From NCBI GenBank assembly GCA_016709575.1, contig JADJMM010000006.1, forward strand, positions 124,001 through 188,000: a stretch of 64,000 nt of DNA, in the 5' to 3' direction. Under the pieces are notes generated by a model, which was given only the letters and a program-made list of their open reading frames with translations, did not search any database and was not told the DNA's origin. The translations under genes and the position numbers were made by a program. The number at the start of each line of letters is the position of its first letter. Position 1 is the stretch's first letter. Source of the DNA: Sphingobacteriaceae bacterium. Its GTDB lineage: Bacteria; Bacteroidota; Bacteroidia; B-17B0; Aurantibacillaceae. Of the stretch, positions 30,073 through 39,508 are shown piece after piece.

Positions 30073-30631
30073 GGTGTTGTAGTGTTGCGGGGGTTACTAA
30101 TTTTTCTAACATTTCTTTTAACTTCTGGCGGGCAGAATTTAAGTGCCATTTTGAAGTGCCCTCTTCAATATTTAAAAACTCTCCAATTTCTTTGTGTGAA
30201 TAACCATCAATAACAAACATGTTAAACACTTGTTGTGCCATTGGCGGTAACTTTGCAATAAGGGTGTGAATTTGATCAACACTTATTTTATCAAGCGCTG
30301 TATTTTGTTCAGAGTAATTACTGGTTTCGTAATAATCCTCAACGTAATCAATAACCTCACTGTTCTTTTTATGCTTACGGTATTCATCAATCAATGTATT
30401 AATCATGATTTTCCGAATCCAGGCTTTAAAAGGCACTTCAGCACTATACTTCTCGAGATTATTTAAAATCTTAAGAAATCCCATGTTAAGCTGTTCTTTA
30501 GCCTGATCTTGATTTTTTGTGTAACGGATGCAAATACTCATTAAATAACTATAGGTCACTTTATACAATTCATACTCAGCCTTCCGGTTACGGTTAATAC
30601 AATCCTTTATCAGTTTAGGCTGAACGTCCAT
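30065..30631 (-). CDS. ECF-type RNA polymerase sigma factor
   Basis: A 188-residue sigma-70-family factor. Region 2 is YLMSICIRYTKNQDQAKEQ, FKAWIRKIMINTLIDEYRK; region 4 is LPPMAQQVFNMFVIDGYSHK, EIGEFLNIEEGTSKWHLNSARQKL, a helix-turn-helix that contacts the -35 box. There is no region 1 or 3 of housekeeping kind. The promoter at 30658-30685 precedes it and four similar promoters lie in the next 5 kb, so it probably activates itself. It overlaps the anti-sigma-like gene by eight bases. The start at 30631 leaves a leader of about 19 nt. Confidence 0.9.
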   Translation of the reverse strand: MDVQPKLIKDCINRNRKAEYELYKVTYSYLMSICIRYTKNQDQAKEQLNMGFLKILNNLEKYSAEVPFKAWIRKIMINTLIDEYRKHKKNSEVIDYVEDYYETSNYSEQNTALDKISVDQIHTLIAKLPPMAQQVFNMFVIDGYSHKEIGEFLNIEEGTSKWHLNSARQKLKEMLEKLVTPATLQHHG

Positions 30632-30657
30632 TGAGATGATTTTGTTCTATTAATCAG

Positions 30658-30685
30658 TACGTTTGAATTGACCCAAAGGTTGGGT
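30658..30685 (-). promoter_or_regulatory. ECF-type promoter E (sigma operon, autoregulation)
   Basis: On the minus strand ACCCAACC, 16 nt, CGTA. The -10 ends 26 bases before the sigma ATG. Same spacing as sites A-D. Confidence 0.65.
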
Positions 30686-30691
30686 ATCTAG

Positions 30692-31537
30692 TTATTCTAA
30701 GGCTAAGTTATCAATTAATCTGATTTTTCCAACAAAACAGGCTATTAAACTGATTGATTTATGGGTATTATTTAGGGAAGATAACGGTTCGAGAGTAGAA
30801 GCGTTACAAATTTCGAAATAATCGAGTTTATATAGTGGGTTAGAACTTAACTTTTCGTTTACAAATTGCTTTATTTCAGCAATGGATTTGCCTTCAGATT
30901 TCAACTTTTTAGCTTCTTGCATTAGGGTAGGAATGAGACCCGCCGCTTTACGTTCTTCAGCATTCAAAAGCATATTTCTTGAGCTCATAGCTAATCCATC
31001 ACTTTCACGTAGGGTTGGACAACCAATTACTTCAATGTTTAGTTTCAATTGCTTTGTTAACGCTTTGATTACCATTACTTGCTGATAATCTTTGTTCCCA
31101 AAAAAGGCTTTATCAGGCTTCACTATGTCAAACAAAATGCTAACCACTTGAGCAACGCCATTAAAGTGCCCGGGACGTTTGGCACCCTCTAAAAGTTTGT
31201 CCAAATTCCCAAAATCAAACACTCGGTTATCCTTTTCAGGATAAATTTCGCTTACCTCGGGCAAAAATAAAACGTTACAACACGCTTTTTCGAGCATTAG
31301 AGCATCTTTTTCAGGCATGCGAGGATAACGCGCCAAATCGGCCGTATCGTTAAATTGCGTTGGATTTACAAATACGCTGCAAACGGTGATATCAGTACTT
31401 TTAATGGATTGTTCAATTAAGGAAATATGTCCGGCATGTAATGCACCCATAGTTGGTACGAAGCCAATTGTTTTGCCATTTTCCCTGTATTTATCCAGTA
31501 ATTGACCTAATTCGGTTTTGGTGCCTATTATTATCAT
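30692..31537 (-). CDS. panC: pantothenate synthetase
   Basis: A 281-residue enzyme that condenses pantoate with beta-alanine using ATP, the last step of pantothenate synthesis. Motifs are FVPTMGALHAGHISLIEQS (HIGH-like nucleotide-binding), VCSVFVNPTQFN, FFGNKDYQQVMVIKAL and SDGLAMSSRNMLL. I chose the ATG at 31537 (MIIIGTKTELGQL), which matches the family start; a frame open 32 codons further upstream has no family sequence. The gene is divergent from the GT5-like gene, an arrangement I recognise from other Bacteroidota. Its 3' end abuts the ECF promoter of the sigma operon. Confidence 0.93.
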   Translation of the reverse strand: MIIIGTKTELGQLLDKYRENGKTIGFVPTMGALHAGHISLIEQSIKSTDITVCSVFVNPTQFNDTADLARYPRMPEKDALMLEKACCNVLFLPEVSEIYPEKDNRVFDFGNLDKLLEGAKRPGHFNGVAQVVSILFDIVKPDKAFFGNKDYQQVMVIKALTKQLKLNIEVIGCPTLRESDGLAMSSRNMLLNAEERKAAGLIPTLMQEAKKLKSEGKSIAEIKQFVNEKLSSNPLYKLDYFEICNASTLEPLSSLNNTHKSISLIACFVGKIRLIDNLALE

Positions 31538-31575
31538 AAAAAACGCTTTAAAGCTACAATTTCCTGAGGATTTAC

Positions 31576-31607
31576 TTTGAAAATTGGATTTTTTTTTATT
31601 ACTTTTG
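31576..31607 (+). promoter_or_regulatory. Bacteroidota-type promoter of the GT5-like gene
   Basis: TTTG (31576-31579), 20 nt, TACTTTTG (31600-31607) match the -33 TTTG and -7 TAnnTTTG consensus of Bacteroidota housekeeping promoters. The ATG is 31 bases downstream, allowing a leader of about 25 nt. Confidence 0.65.
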
Positions 31608-31638
31608 TATATAATTAAATAACCCCCTTCCACTATTT

Positions 31639-32466
31639 ATGAAAAAGGCAAAAGTTCTTTTTGTGTCGCAAGAGATTACCCCTTATCTTGACGAGACATT
31701 TGTTGGTAAAATTTCGAGGAAATTGCCACAAGCAATACAAGAAAGAGGAAAAGAAATCAGAACATTTATGCCTAAGTACGGTTGTATTAACGAACGCCGT
31801 CACCAATTGCATGAAGTAATACGCCTTTCGGGAATGAATTTAGTGATTAACGATGTAGATCATCCGTTAATTATTAAAGTTGCTTCAATCCCTAGTGCAC
31901 GTATGCAAGTGTATTTTATTGATAATGAAGAGTTTTTTCAACGTAAATCTATCTTAACCGACAAAACATCGGGTAAGTTTTTTGATGATAACGATGAAAG
32001 AGCTATGTTCTTTGTACGTGGAGTTGTTGAAACTGTTAAAAAACTAGGTTGGGCTCCGGATGTTATCCACTGTCATGGTTGGTTTTCATCTTTAATGCCA
32101 TTGTATATTAAGAAGTTTTACGCTGAAGATCCTTTGTTTGCTGAAACTAAAGTTATTGTTTCGGTTTACGAAGACGAATTCCCTAAAACGTTAAGCAAAA
32201 AGTTAGTGGATAAATTAACACTTGACGGTTTTGCTAAAAAGGATCTTAAACACATATCTGAAGAGATTAACTACGTAAACTTTGTAAAGCAAGCTTTAGA
32301 GTTTACTGATGGTATCATTCAGGGAAGTGAAGCAATCAATCCAGAATTAGAAAAATGTATTAAAAAATCAGGTAAGCCATTTTTAGCGTTTAAAAATGAA
32401 ACTGAGTATATGGATGCTTGCAACGATTTCTACGATGTAGTCCTCGAAGAAGCAGTAATTGCTTAA
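31639..32466 (+). CDS. starch/glycogen synthase N-terminal-like (GT5) domain protein
   Basis: A 275-residue protein resembling only the N-terminal half of GT5 glycogen synthases: VLFVSQEITPYLDETFVGK at the start, GKEIRTFMPKYGCINERRH and APDVIHCHGWFSSLMPLYIKK. The C-terminal Rossmann domain that binds ADP-glucose is absent, as is the KTGGL motif, so it may not be a synthase. Short versions of this kind next to panC are usual in Bacteroidota. It is followed by a clear terminator and by the DUF4270 lipoprotein gene, which has a separate promoter. Confidence 0.8.
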   Translation: MKKAKVLFVSQEITPYLDETFVGKISRKLPQAIQERGKEIRTFMPKYGCINERRHQLHEVIRLSGMNLVINDVDHPLIIKVASIPSARMQVYFIDNEEFFQRKSILTDKTSGKFFDDNDERAMFFVRGVVETVKKLGWAPDVIHCHGWFSSLMPLYIKKFYAEDPLFAETKVIVSVYEDEFPKTLSKKLVDKLTLDGFAKKDLKHISEEINYVNFVKQALEFTDGIIQGSEAINPELEKCIKKSGKPFLAFKNETEYMDACNDFYDVVLEEAVIA

Positions 32467-32472
32467 AAAATT

Positions 32473-32500
32473 AACCCAGACTGAAACGTCTGGGTTTTTT
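32473..32500 (+). terminator. rho-independent terminator
   Basis: AACCCAGAC/GTCTGGGTT hairpin with loop TGAAAC and T6, seven bases after the stop at 32466. Confidence 0.85.
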
Positions 32501-32585
32501 ATGCCCTAAACAATTTATTAGGCATTATTCCGTTTAGAAGCTAACATCCGTTCTTCATAAATAAACCTAATTTCCGTCCCCGCGT

Positions 32586-32617
32586 TTTGTTGAGATTGCA
32601 TTCTTTTGTTACTTTTG
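32586..32617 (+). promoter_or_regulatory. Bacteroidota-type promoter of the DUF4270 gene
   Basis: TTTG (32586-32589), 20 nt, TACTTTTG (32610-32617): the same boxes and spacing as the promoter at 31576. It overlaps codons that an upstream TTG start would use, so translation must start downstream of it. Confidence 0.65.
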
Positions 32618-32635
32618 AAGCCATTCATAAAACTA

Positions 32636-33997
32636 TTGAACCATTTTTTAAAATATAGCTTTTTTACCCTTTTAGTTTGCGGACTCATTTCCTGCAAAAA
32701 GAAAGCCGATTCTACATTAGGAACTGATGTTCAGGATGAAGGCGATGCTTTGTTTTCTATCATTTCTGATACTGCTTCTTTCGAAATGCATACTGTTGAC
32801 TATGATTCCACACGTTCATTTCAAGATCAGTTTAAATATATAGGTTCTAATCAAGATCCTGTTTTTGGCAGAACAAGCGCTGAAATCTTTACCAATTTCT
32901 CAATGCCAAATAGTGTTTCTAACATTTCTTTTGGTGAAGACGCTGTTTTAGATTCAGCTGAATTAATACTAACCTTTACCCAAAGTTTTGTTGGCGATAG
33001 TACTACTGCACTCCGTTATCAAGTACATCAAATAACCCAAGCGCTTGATAAAACCAAAGCTTATTACACCGACAATACAGTTCCATTTAGTAGCAGTTTG
33101 CTTACAGATGTAATGCGCAGAACAACCAAAACCGGAAGTTTTTATACTATTCGTTTACCTTTAAACCACACTTTCGCAGAAGCTATTTTAAATAATCCGG
33201 CTTACTTAACTTCAAATTCAGTTTTTCAAAGCACTTATAAAGGATTTTATATTACAACAAAAAACTCAGCCCTTAGTTCTTCTGCGCAAGGAGCTTTAAT
33301 GAAAGTAGACTTAGATAATCCAACTTCAGGTGTGTATTTGTATTACCATAACGGTGGACCATCTTCATCAAAAGAACCAAAATCTTACCGCTTCCCATTT
33401 AGCGGAACCGATGCATCACGATTTAATTACATACAGTACGATCCTGTATTTGGCGGAAATAGTTCGTTAGTACAGCAGCTTATAGCAAACGATTCTACTT
33501 ACGGGAAACAAAATATTTTTATAAAAGGATTAGGTGGCGCGAAAACTGTAATACGTTTACCATTTCTTAAAAACTACTCCGATTCTTGTCCAATTTCGGT
33601 TAACCGTGCTGAATTAATTTTTAAAGTCGATCAATCATTTACAACTACGGTTGGTACCTATGATCCGCCAAATAAAATTTCGTTAGTAGCCTGTGACTCT
33701 AAGGGTGCTGAAATTTACGTGAAAGATCAATTCTATTCTGCAGATATTGTTCGTTTTGGAGGTTCTTACGACGCTGTAAACAAACAATACGTTTTTAATT
33801 TCGCGCGACACATTCAGGATATTATGTCTGGTAAACTTGGTAATTATGGTTTTTATTTAGTGGTTGCTGATCCAGATCGTTTTGCTGTTGCACGCAGAGA
33901 TGATAAAGCAGAGCGCGCTATTTTCGGAGGTATAAATAATGCTTTGTACAAACCAACGTTTAAACTAACGTATGTTCGTTTTCCTTACGACAAATAA
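32636..33997 (+). CDS. DUF4270 lipoprotein
   Basis: About 453 residues from a TTG at 32636, with lipoprotein signal MNHFLKYSFFTLLVCGLISC and KKK after the Cys. The remainder matches DUF4270 of Bacteroidota: GTDVQDEGDALFS, YIGSNQDPVFGRTSAEIFT, AVLDSAELILTFTQ and FNFARHIQDIMSGKLGNYGF. These are outer-membrane-anchored, function unknown. I chose this TTG because earlier in-frame TTG codons fall inside the promoter. The gene often lies next to the GT5-like gene and panC in this phylum. Its stop is three bases before the asnB ATG. Confidence 0.82.
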   Translation: MNHFLKYSFFTLLVCGLISCKKKADSTLGTDVQDEGDALFSIISDTASFEMHTVDYDSTRSFQDQFKYIGSNQDPVFGRTSAEIFTNFSMPNSVSNISFGEDAVLDSAELILTFTQSFVGDSTTALRYQVHQITQALDKTKAYYTDNTVPFSSSLLTDVMRRTTKTGSFYTIRLPLNHTFAEAILNNPAYLTSNSVFQSTYKGFYITTKNSALSSSAQGALMKVDLDNPTSGVYLYYHNGGPSSSKEPKSYRFPFSGTDASRFNYIQYDPVFGGNSSLVQQLIANDSTYGKQNIFIKGLGGAKTVIRLPFLKNYSDSCPISVNRAELIFKVDQSFTTTVGTYDPPNKISLVACDSKGAEIYVKDQFYSADIVRFGGSYDAVNKQYVFNFARHIQDIMSGKLGNYGFYLVVADPDRFAVARRDDKAERAIFGGINNALYKPTFKLTYVRFPYDK

Positions 33998-34000
33998 ACC

Positions 34001-35854
34001 ATGTGCGGCATATTAGCATACTTTAACCGCAATGGCATTTCAGAAAAAGAATTAAAACAATCCCTAAACGCTTTACAAAAAATTAAACACCGTGGTCCCG
34101 ATGGAGAAGGTGTAGTTTTAATAAACACCAAAACAGGGGCGTTTCATAATCTAATTACCGCAGAAACACCTAAAGCAGAATTCGAAAACAAAACTACTTT
34201 AAGCGAAGCTGTTGGGCTAGATTATGATTTAATTCTGGGTCACCGCCGCTTAAGTATTATCGACGTAAGTACTAACGGTCACCAGCCTATGCATAATCCT
34301 AACGGAAATTGGATTGTGTTTAATGGTGAGATTTACAATTACCTCGAGTTACGTGAAGAACTTAAATTAGCAGGCTTCAAATTTAAAACCGATTCGGATA
34401 CAGAAGTCATACACACCGCCTACCAAAATTGGGGTTCTAAATGCCTCGAAAAGTTCAATGGCATGTTCACTATTGTGCTGTTTGATGCCAAAACCAAAAA
34501 TTTATTTGTTGCAAATGATCGCTATGGGGTAAAACCTTTGTATTACATTAATGATAACAGTAAACTGTTATTTGTTTCTGAAATCAAGCAAGTTAAGGAG
34601 TATGATTTTAATCGTACTTTAAATAAAGATGCTGTCGATGTTTTTTTAAAAGAACATTATATCAATTATAATAACGAAACATTTTACAATGAAGTAAAGC
34701 GTCATAGTCCGGCTCATTTTGCTTTGATAAATGTTTTTAAAGATATTGAATACAAGCAATCACCATACTATCAGGTTTCAACACAAAAAACATCTTCATT
34801 AAATTTAGACGATGCTAAAGGGCAGTTTGGTGAATTACTTCAAAGTGCAGTTAATTTAAGAATGAGAAGTGATGTGCCTGTTGGTTTTGCAAGTTCTGGC
34901 GGATTAGATTCGAGTGCGATTTTATACACAGCACATCAAATTTTAACAAAGCAGAATGCAGCAGCTAATATCAATACATTTTCAGCTATTTTTCCCGGTG
35001 ATACAGGTGACGAATCTTATTTTATAAAATTGGTAGAAAACGATTTGAAAGTAAAATCGTATTATGTAAATCCAATGGAAACGTTTACTATAAGTGATTT
35101 CGAAAAACACATTTATCATCAAGACGAACCTGTTTTAAGCACCGCATTTTACGCAGGCTGGAGTGTATCGAGATTAGTTCGCCAAAGTAATGTTACGGTG
35201 TTATTAGTAGGGCAGGGTGCCGATGAAATATTAGCAGGTTACCATCATCATTTTTATCGCTATGGCCGCCAATTAATTTTGAGTGGAAAAATCACAACTT
35301 ACTTATCTGAATTAAAAAAATATGCTGCCTTAAAAGGTTTTGATGTAGATGCACTTCACCGTATAATATTAAATGATGTGAAACTCGCTCTTAAATTTAA
35401 ACTTGGTTTGGCTAAAACAGGAGGTAAACTAGCTGATAAATGGAATAAAGCAGGTAAATTAATTGAATTATTAAAAATGGATCTTACAGAGACGATGATT
35501 CCATTTTATTTACGAGCCGACGACCGTAATAGCATGGCTTTTCATGTAGAAGCCCGTCACCCATTTTTAGATTACCGTTTGGTTGATTTTTGCTTTACTT
35601 TACCTGACAATATGAAGATAAATGAGGGGTGGCAAAAATATTTAATGCGCGAAACTTTAGGTCAAATGCCTAATGAAATCCGTTACCGTAAAGACAAAAA
35701 AGGATATACAACGCCTCAGGATAAATGGTTATCACTGTACAAACAAGATTTTGAAGGCTATCTCAACCATATTCCCGCAGATTATAAATTAATAAATACA
35801 AGCGATATTTTCCTAAAATACGCTCTTGGGGCTTGGTTTAAAGTGAGTCAATAA
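34001..35854 (+). CDS. asnB: asparagine synthase, glutamine-hydrolysing
   Basis: 617 residues. The N-terminal glutaminase has the nucleophile Cys2 (MCGILAYFNR), HRGPDGEG and GHRRLSIIDVSTNGHQPM. The C-terminal synthetase has the PP-loop SSGGLDSSAI (about residue 298), GQGADEILAGY and a family-like end. It makes asparagine from aspartate, glutamine and ATP, or amidates a sugar acid when found in polysaccharide loci. It lies three bases after the DUF4270 stop and just before the glycosyltransferases, so a role in surface polysaccharide is possible. Confidence 0.9.
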   Translation: MCGILAYFNRNGISEKELKQSLNALQKIKHRGPDGEGVVLINTKTGAFHNLITAETPKAEFENKTTLSEAVGLDYDLILGHRRLSIIDVSTNGHQPMHNPNGNWIVFNGEIYNYLELREELKLAGFKFKTDSDTEVIHTAYQNWGSKCLEKFNGMFTIVLFDAKTKNLFVANDRYGVKPLYYINDNSKLLFVSEIKQVKEYDFNRTLNKDAVDVFLKEHYINYNNETFYNEVKRHSPAHFALINVFKDIEYKQSPYYQVSTQKTSSLNLDDAKGQFGELLQSAVNLRMRSDVPVGFASSGGLDSSAILYTAHQILTKQNAAANINTFSAIFPGDTGDESYFIKLVENDLKVKSYYVNPMETFTISDFEKHIYHQDEPVLSTAFYAGWSVSRLVRQSNVTVLLVGQGADEILAGYHHHFYRYGRQLILSGKITTYLSELKKYAALKGFDVDALHRIILNDVKLALKFKLGLAKTGGKLADKWNKAGKLIELLKMDLTETMIPFYLRADDRNSMAFHVEARHPFLDYRLVDFCFTLPDNMKINEGWQKYLMRETLGQMPNEIRYRKDKKGYTTPQDKWLSLYKQDFEGYLNHIPADYKLINTSDIFLKYALGAWFKVSQ

Positions 35855-35930
35855 GTTAACTCTCCCTTTTTAATAACTTTAGTGCTTTTCCGGATTTTAA
35901 ATTGAGTTTTATTGCATTTTTATATGAATT

Positions 35931-38241
35931 ATGCCCAAAAAACTACTTATAGTTTCCCATGTATTTCCACCGGCTGCCGGCATTGGGGGTCGACGATGGG
36001 CTAAGTTTGCTAAATATTTAAAACGTAAAGGTTACGACTTAACTATTTTAACTTCAGAAAATGTTTCGAAATCAGTTTCTGAATGGGTGGATGATGCTAA
36101 AGATTTGAAAATTGAAACACTTCCATTTCGTTTTCCAAAAGTTGTTTCCAATCCCGGTAAAAGTATTTTAAACAGAATTGGTTATTTTCTTTGGGTTAAA
36201 ATTTTAAAATTAGTTGAAAGTGGAAATTACTTTGATAGAAGTATTTTTTGGAAACGACAAGTCCAATCCGAAATCTCCGAAATTATTCTTAAACAAAATA
36301 TTGAATGCGTAATCGTAACAGGGGGCCGTTTCGTTTAACGAATTATGTAGTTAGTTTAAATAAAAAATTCCCGAACGTAAAATTCATTGCAGATTTCAGG
36401 GATTTATGGACAGAAGACTCTGAGATTACTTTCTTTTCTGTTATGTCTGAAAAGCGTAAACGGATTGAAAAGAGAATCGAAAAAGAAACTATTTTAAAAT
36501 CGAACAAAGTTATCGCAACTATGGATAGCATTGCAGATTATTTCTCTGCGCTAAGTATCCAAAACAAATTCACTACCATTTCAAATGGTTATGATCCGGA
36601 TGATTTTAATTCTTTAAATATTGAAAAGGATAATTCAGGAAAAATAATTTTTGTTTATGCAGGTACACTCTATATTAATCTTCAATACATCATTACCCCT
36701 TTGTTTAAAGCTATTGGCGAATTGAAAAGAAATGAACCGGAACTTTATAATAAAATTGAATTCCGTTTTATTGGAAAATTTCCGGATGAATATAAAAAGT
36801 ACATTACTGAAAATAATATTAGCGAAGCGATTAAAATTCTGAATTTTTTACCTTTAAAAGAAACGCTTACTAAAATTAAACAAGCCAATTACGGAGTATT
36901 AATATTAAACGACGTTTACAACTTCAACTTAAGCACTAAGTTTTTTGAATATATTTCACAAAAGAAAAAAGTAGTTGTGGTTTCAAGTGAAGGTTCTGCT
37001 TCTAAATTTATTCAAGAAAACAAGCTTGGTGTTTGGCTTAATCCACAAACCAGTTATACAGATTTAATTAAACTAATTAAGGATACAGAAAACGAAACCC
37101 TGAAGCAATGGGACAGTACCTTTGATATAGAACAATTTTCGGTAAACAACTTAACCGATAAATTGATTAATGTAATTGAGGAACCCTTTACTAAAGGAGA
37201 AAGTTTATATACACGAAACTTGCTTTTTACGTTCGACTACGAATTGTTTTTAGGAAAGAGAAGTGGTACCGTTGAGAATTGCATTTTGAAACCAACCGAT
37301 AAAATTTTGGAATTGTTTTCTAAATATAAAGTAACAAAAGCTATTTTCTTTGTCGATACCACGTATTTAAAAAACTAAGTGAAAGTGAAGAACCGGAATG
37401 TAAAAGCGACTTTATTAAAATAAAAACGCAATTAATTAATCTTTTACAAAAAGGACATTACGTATTTCCGCATTTACATCCGCATTGGCGCGACGCTATT
37501 TATGAAAAAAACATTCAGCAATGGAGATTAGAGAAAACAGAAGCTTATCGTTTTCATGCCATTACGGAAGAGGAGAGAAGTGCTATTTTTAGTTTCTCAA
37601 TAAATTTGATTAACGAACTCAAAACACTTGCAGGTGTAAATTATAATATTGATTCATACAGAGCCGGTGGATGGTGTTTACAGCCTTTTAATGTATTTAA
37701 ACCTTACTTCGAAAAATATGGTATTAAATATGATTTTTCGGCGTTACGTGGTTCCAGTTTACAAGGAAAAAATATTTTTTATGATTATACCAACATCCCC
37801 GCTAAAAGTATTTATAAATTTTCTGATGCTGTTGTGAATCAGGATAAGAATGGTGGTTTTACAGAGTTTGTAATTACCTCGGTAAACGTTAGTAAAACCA
37901 AACATCTTCTCAATAAATTTTTAAATAAATATCTATGGTATACTAAAAATACCAGTTTTGGAGATGGTTATAGTGCTGTGGATAGCGAAACCACTGTTAT
38001 TAACAGCGCTCAGAAGTTGAAGAAGCAAACGAAAGATAAAACAGAAATGGCTTCTATTGAGTTGTTGACGTTATTTACACTTTCTGTTTATAAGGAAACA
38101 TTAGACGAGAATGATTTCATGCACTTTATTTCTCACCCAAAAATGATTAGCAAGCATAATTTAGATATGCTGGAAGGCTTCCTTAAATATGCCGGCAAAA
38201 ATTATAATGTGAATACTGATTATATTAAAATGTTAGATTAA
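35931..38241 (+). CDS. glycosyltransferase-polysaccharide deacetylase fusion (frame broken twice)
   Basis: 770 residues after repair. The first half is a GT4-like glycosyltransferase (VSHVFPPAAGIGGRRWAKFAKYL, FIADFRDLWTEDSE, ISNGYDPDDF, FVYAGTLY). The second half, from about residue 425, is a deacetylase-like domain: LLFTFDYELFLGKRSG, HLHPHWRD and YRAGGWCLQPF, matching the Asp, His-x-x-His and Arg/Trp motifs of the NodB fold. Breaks at the G5 run 36321-36325 and the A6 run 37369-37374 each need one base. Elsewhere in Bacteroidota I recognise the halves as separate genes, so a fusion, or an unseen stop near 37200, should be tested. Confidence 0.78.
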
Positions 38242-38246
38242 AGAAT

Positions 38247-39508
38247 TTGTCAAACGATAAAAAATATTACTCATCTGTTTTTCATTTCCGCCGTTTCCGG
38301 GAGTGGGAGGTAGACGTTGGGCAAAATTCGCAAAGTATTTAGCTGACTTAGGCTACGAGTTATTTGTAGTATCAGCGAAATACGAAGGAGAAACTGTTTC
38401 TGAATGGCATAGTGATGTGAAAAAACAAAACATTAAAACCTTCGAGATTCCTTTAGGAATTTCTAAAGTATTAAACGGAACTCCAAAAACGCTTTCACAA
38501 AAAGTAATTTATAAACTGCTTTGGAAATCTTTGCCTTTTTTAGTGAAAGGAAATCCGCAAGATAAATTAGTTTTTGTTAAGGATAAATTTATTAAGAAAG
38601 CTTCTGAACTAATTACTAAGAATGATATTAAGACAGTTATCGTTAGTATTCCGCCTTACAAATTAGGGTATTACATGCTGGAACTAAAGAAATTATTCCC
38701 TCACATTAAATTCATTACTGATTACCGCGATCCTTGGACTGATAATAAATCTTATCATGGTTTTGATGGATTAAGTGAGAAGCGTTTTAAAATTGAGGAG
38801 CAATACGAAAAAGAAGTTTTAGAAAAGAGCGATTTAATTCTAGATGTTCACCTCGAAAATCTGGAAGCATTGAAACTTAAAGCGCCTAAACAGAAAAAGT
38901 TTTTCCATTTATTAAATGGTTTCGATAAGGATGATTATTCCAATATCAAGCCCATGCTTAAAGTGGAAGGGAAAATAAGGTTTATATACAGCGGCTCCTT
39001 TTATCCTAACTTAATTTATTTATTCGAACCATTTCTTAATTGTTTAATCCGTTTAAAGTCAGAAAATCCTGAATTGTACAATAAACTTCAATTCGATTTT
39101 TTTGGAGGCATGGATCATAAAGCAGTGAAACTCTTAGCTGATAAAGGTGTCGACATTGTAAAATATCATGGTAGTGTTAGTAAAGCTGAAGTACTGAGTG
39201 AAATAAACCGTTCCGATTTTTCTTTAATGTTCTCGGCTCCCGATTATTCTTTCGCCTTTAATACGAAGTTTTACGATTATCTGTTTTTACGGAAACCTAT
39301 TATGTATTTCGGTCATATCGGTAAAGTTTCTGAGTATGTGGCGGAACATAAAATTGGAGAAGTGTTTAGTCATGATAAAATAGAAACGGATTGGTATTCG
39401 TTTATTTCTACATTCAATAAAGTTAAAAATTACAATACCAATGTTGATGTTTCGGAGTTTGAACTTGGATTTTTAACTCAAAAATTAATTAAGTTGATAA
39501 ATGAGTAA
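38247..39508 (+). CDS. glycosyltransferase, GT4-like (frame broken near start)
   Basis: A 420-residue glycosyltransferase closely related to the first half of the preceding gene (FSFPPFPGVGGRRWAKFAKYL, FITDYRDPWTDNKSYHG, LNGFDKDDYS, FIYSGSFYPNLIYLFEP). No intact start lies ahead of the conserved Gly-rich motif in the literal sequence. One A added to the A6 run at 38259-38264 opens the frame to a TTG at 38247, giving the expected KKILLICFSFPPF start. It overlaps the methyltransferase start by eight bases. It probably adds a sugar to a lipid-linked oligosaccharide; the donor is unknown. Confidence 0.8.

Noticed and set aside
31639..32466. True glycogen synthase (glgA)
   Set aside because: Only the N-terminal GT5-like domain is present; the C-terminal nucleotide-sugar domain and its motif are missing.
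36305..38241. Three separate genes at 36305, 37606 and upstream
   Set aside because: The pieces join through conserved residues after single-base repairs and have no starts of their own.
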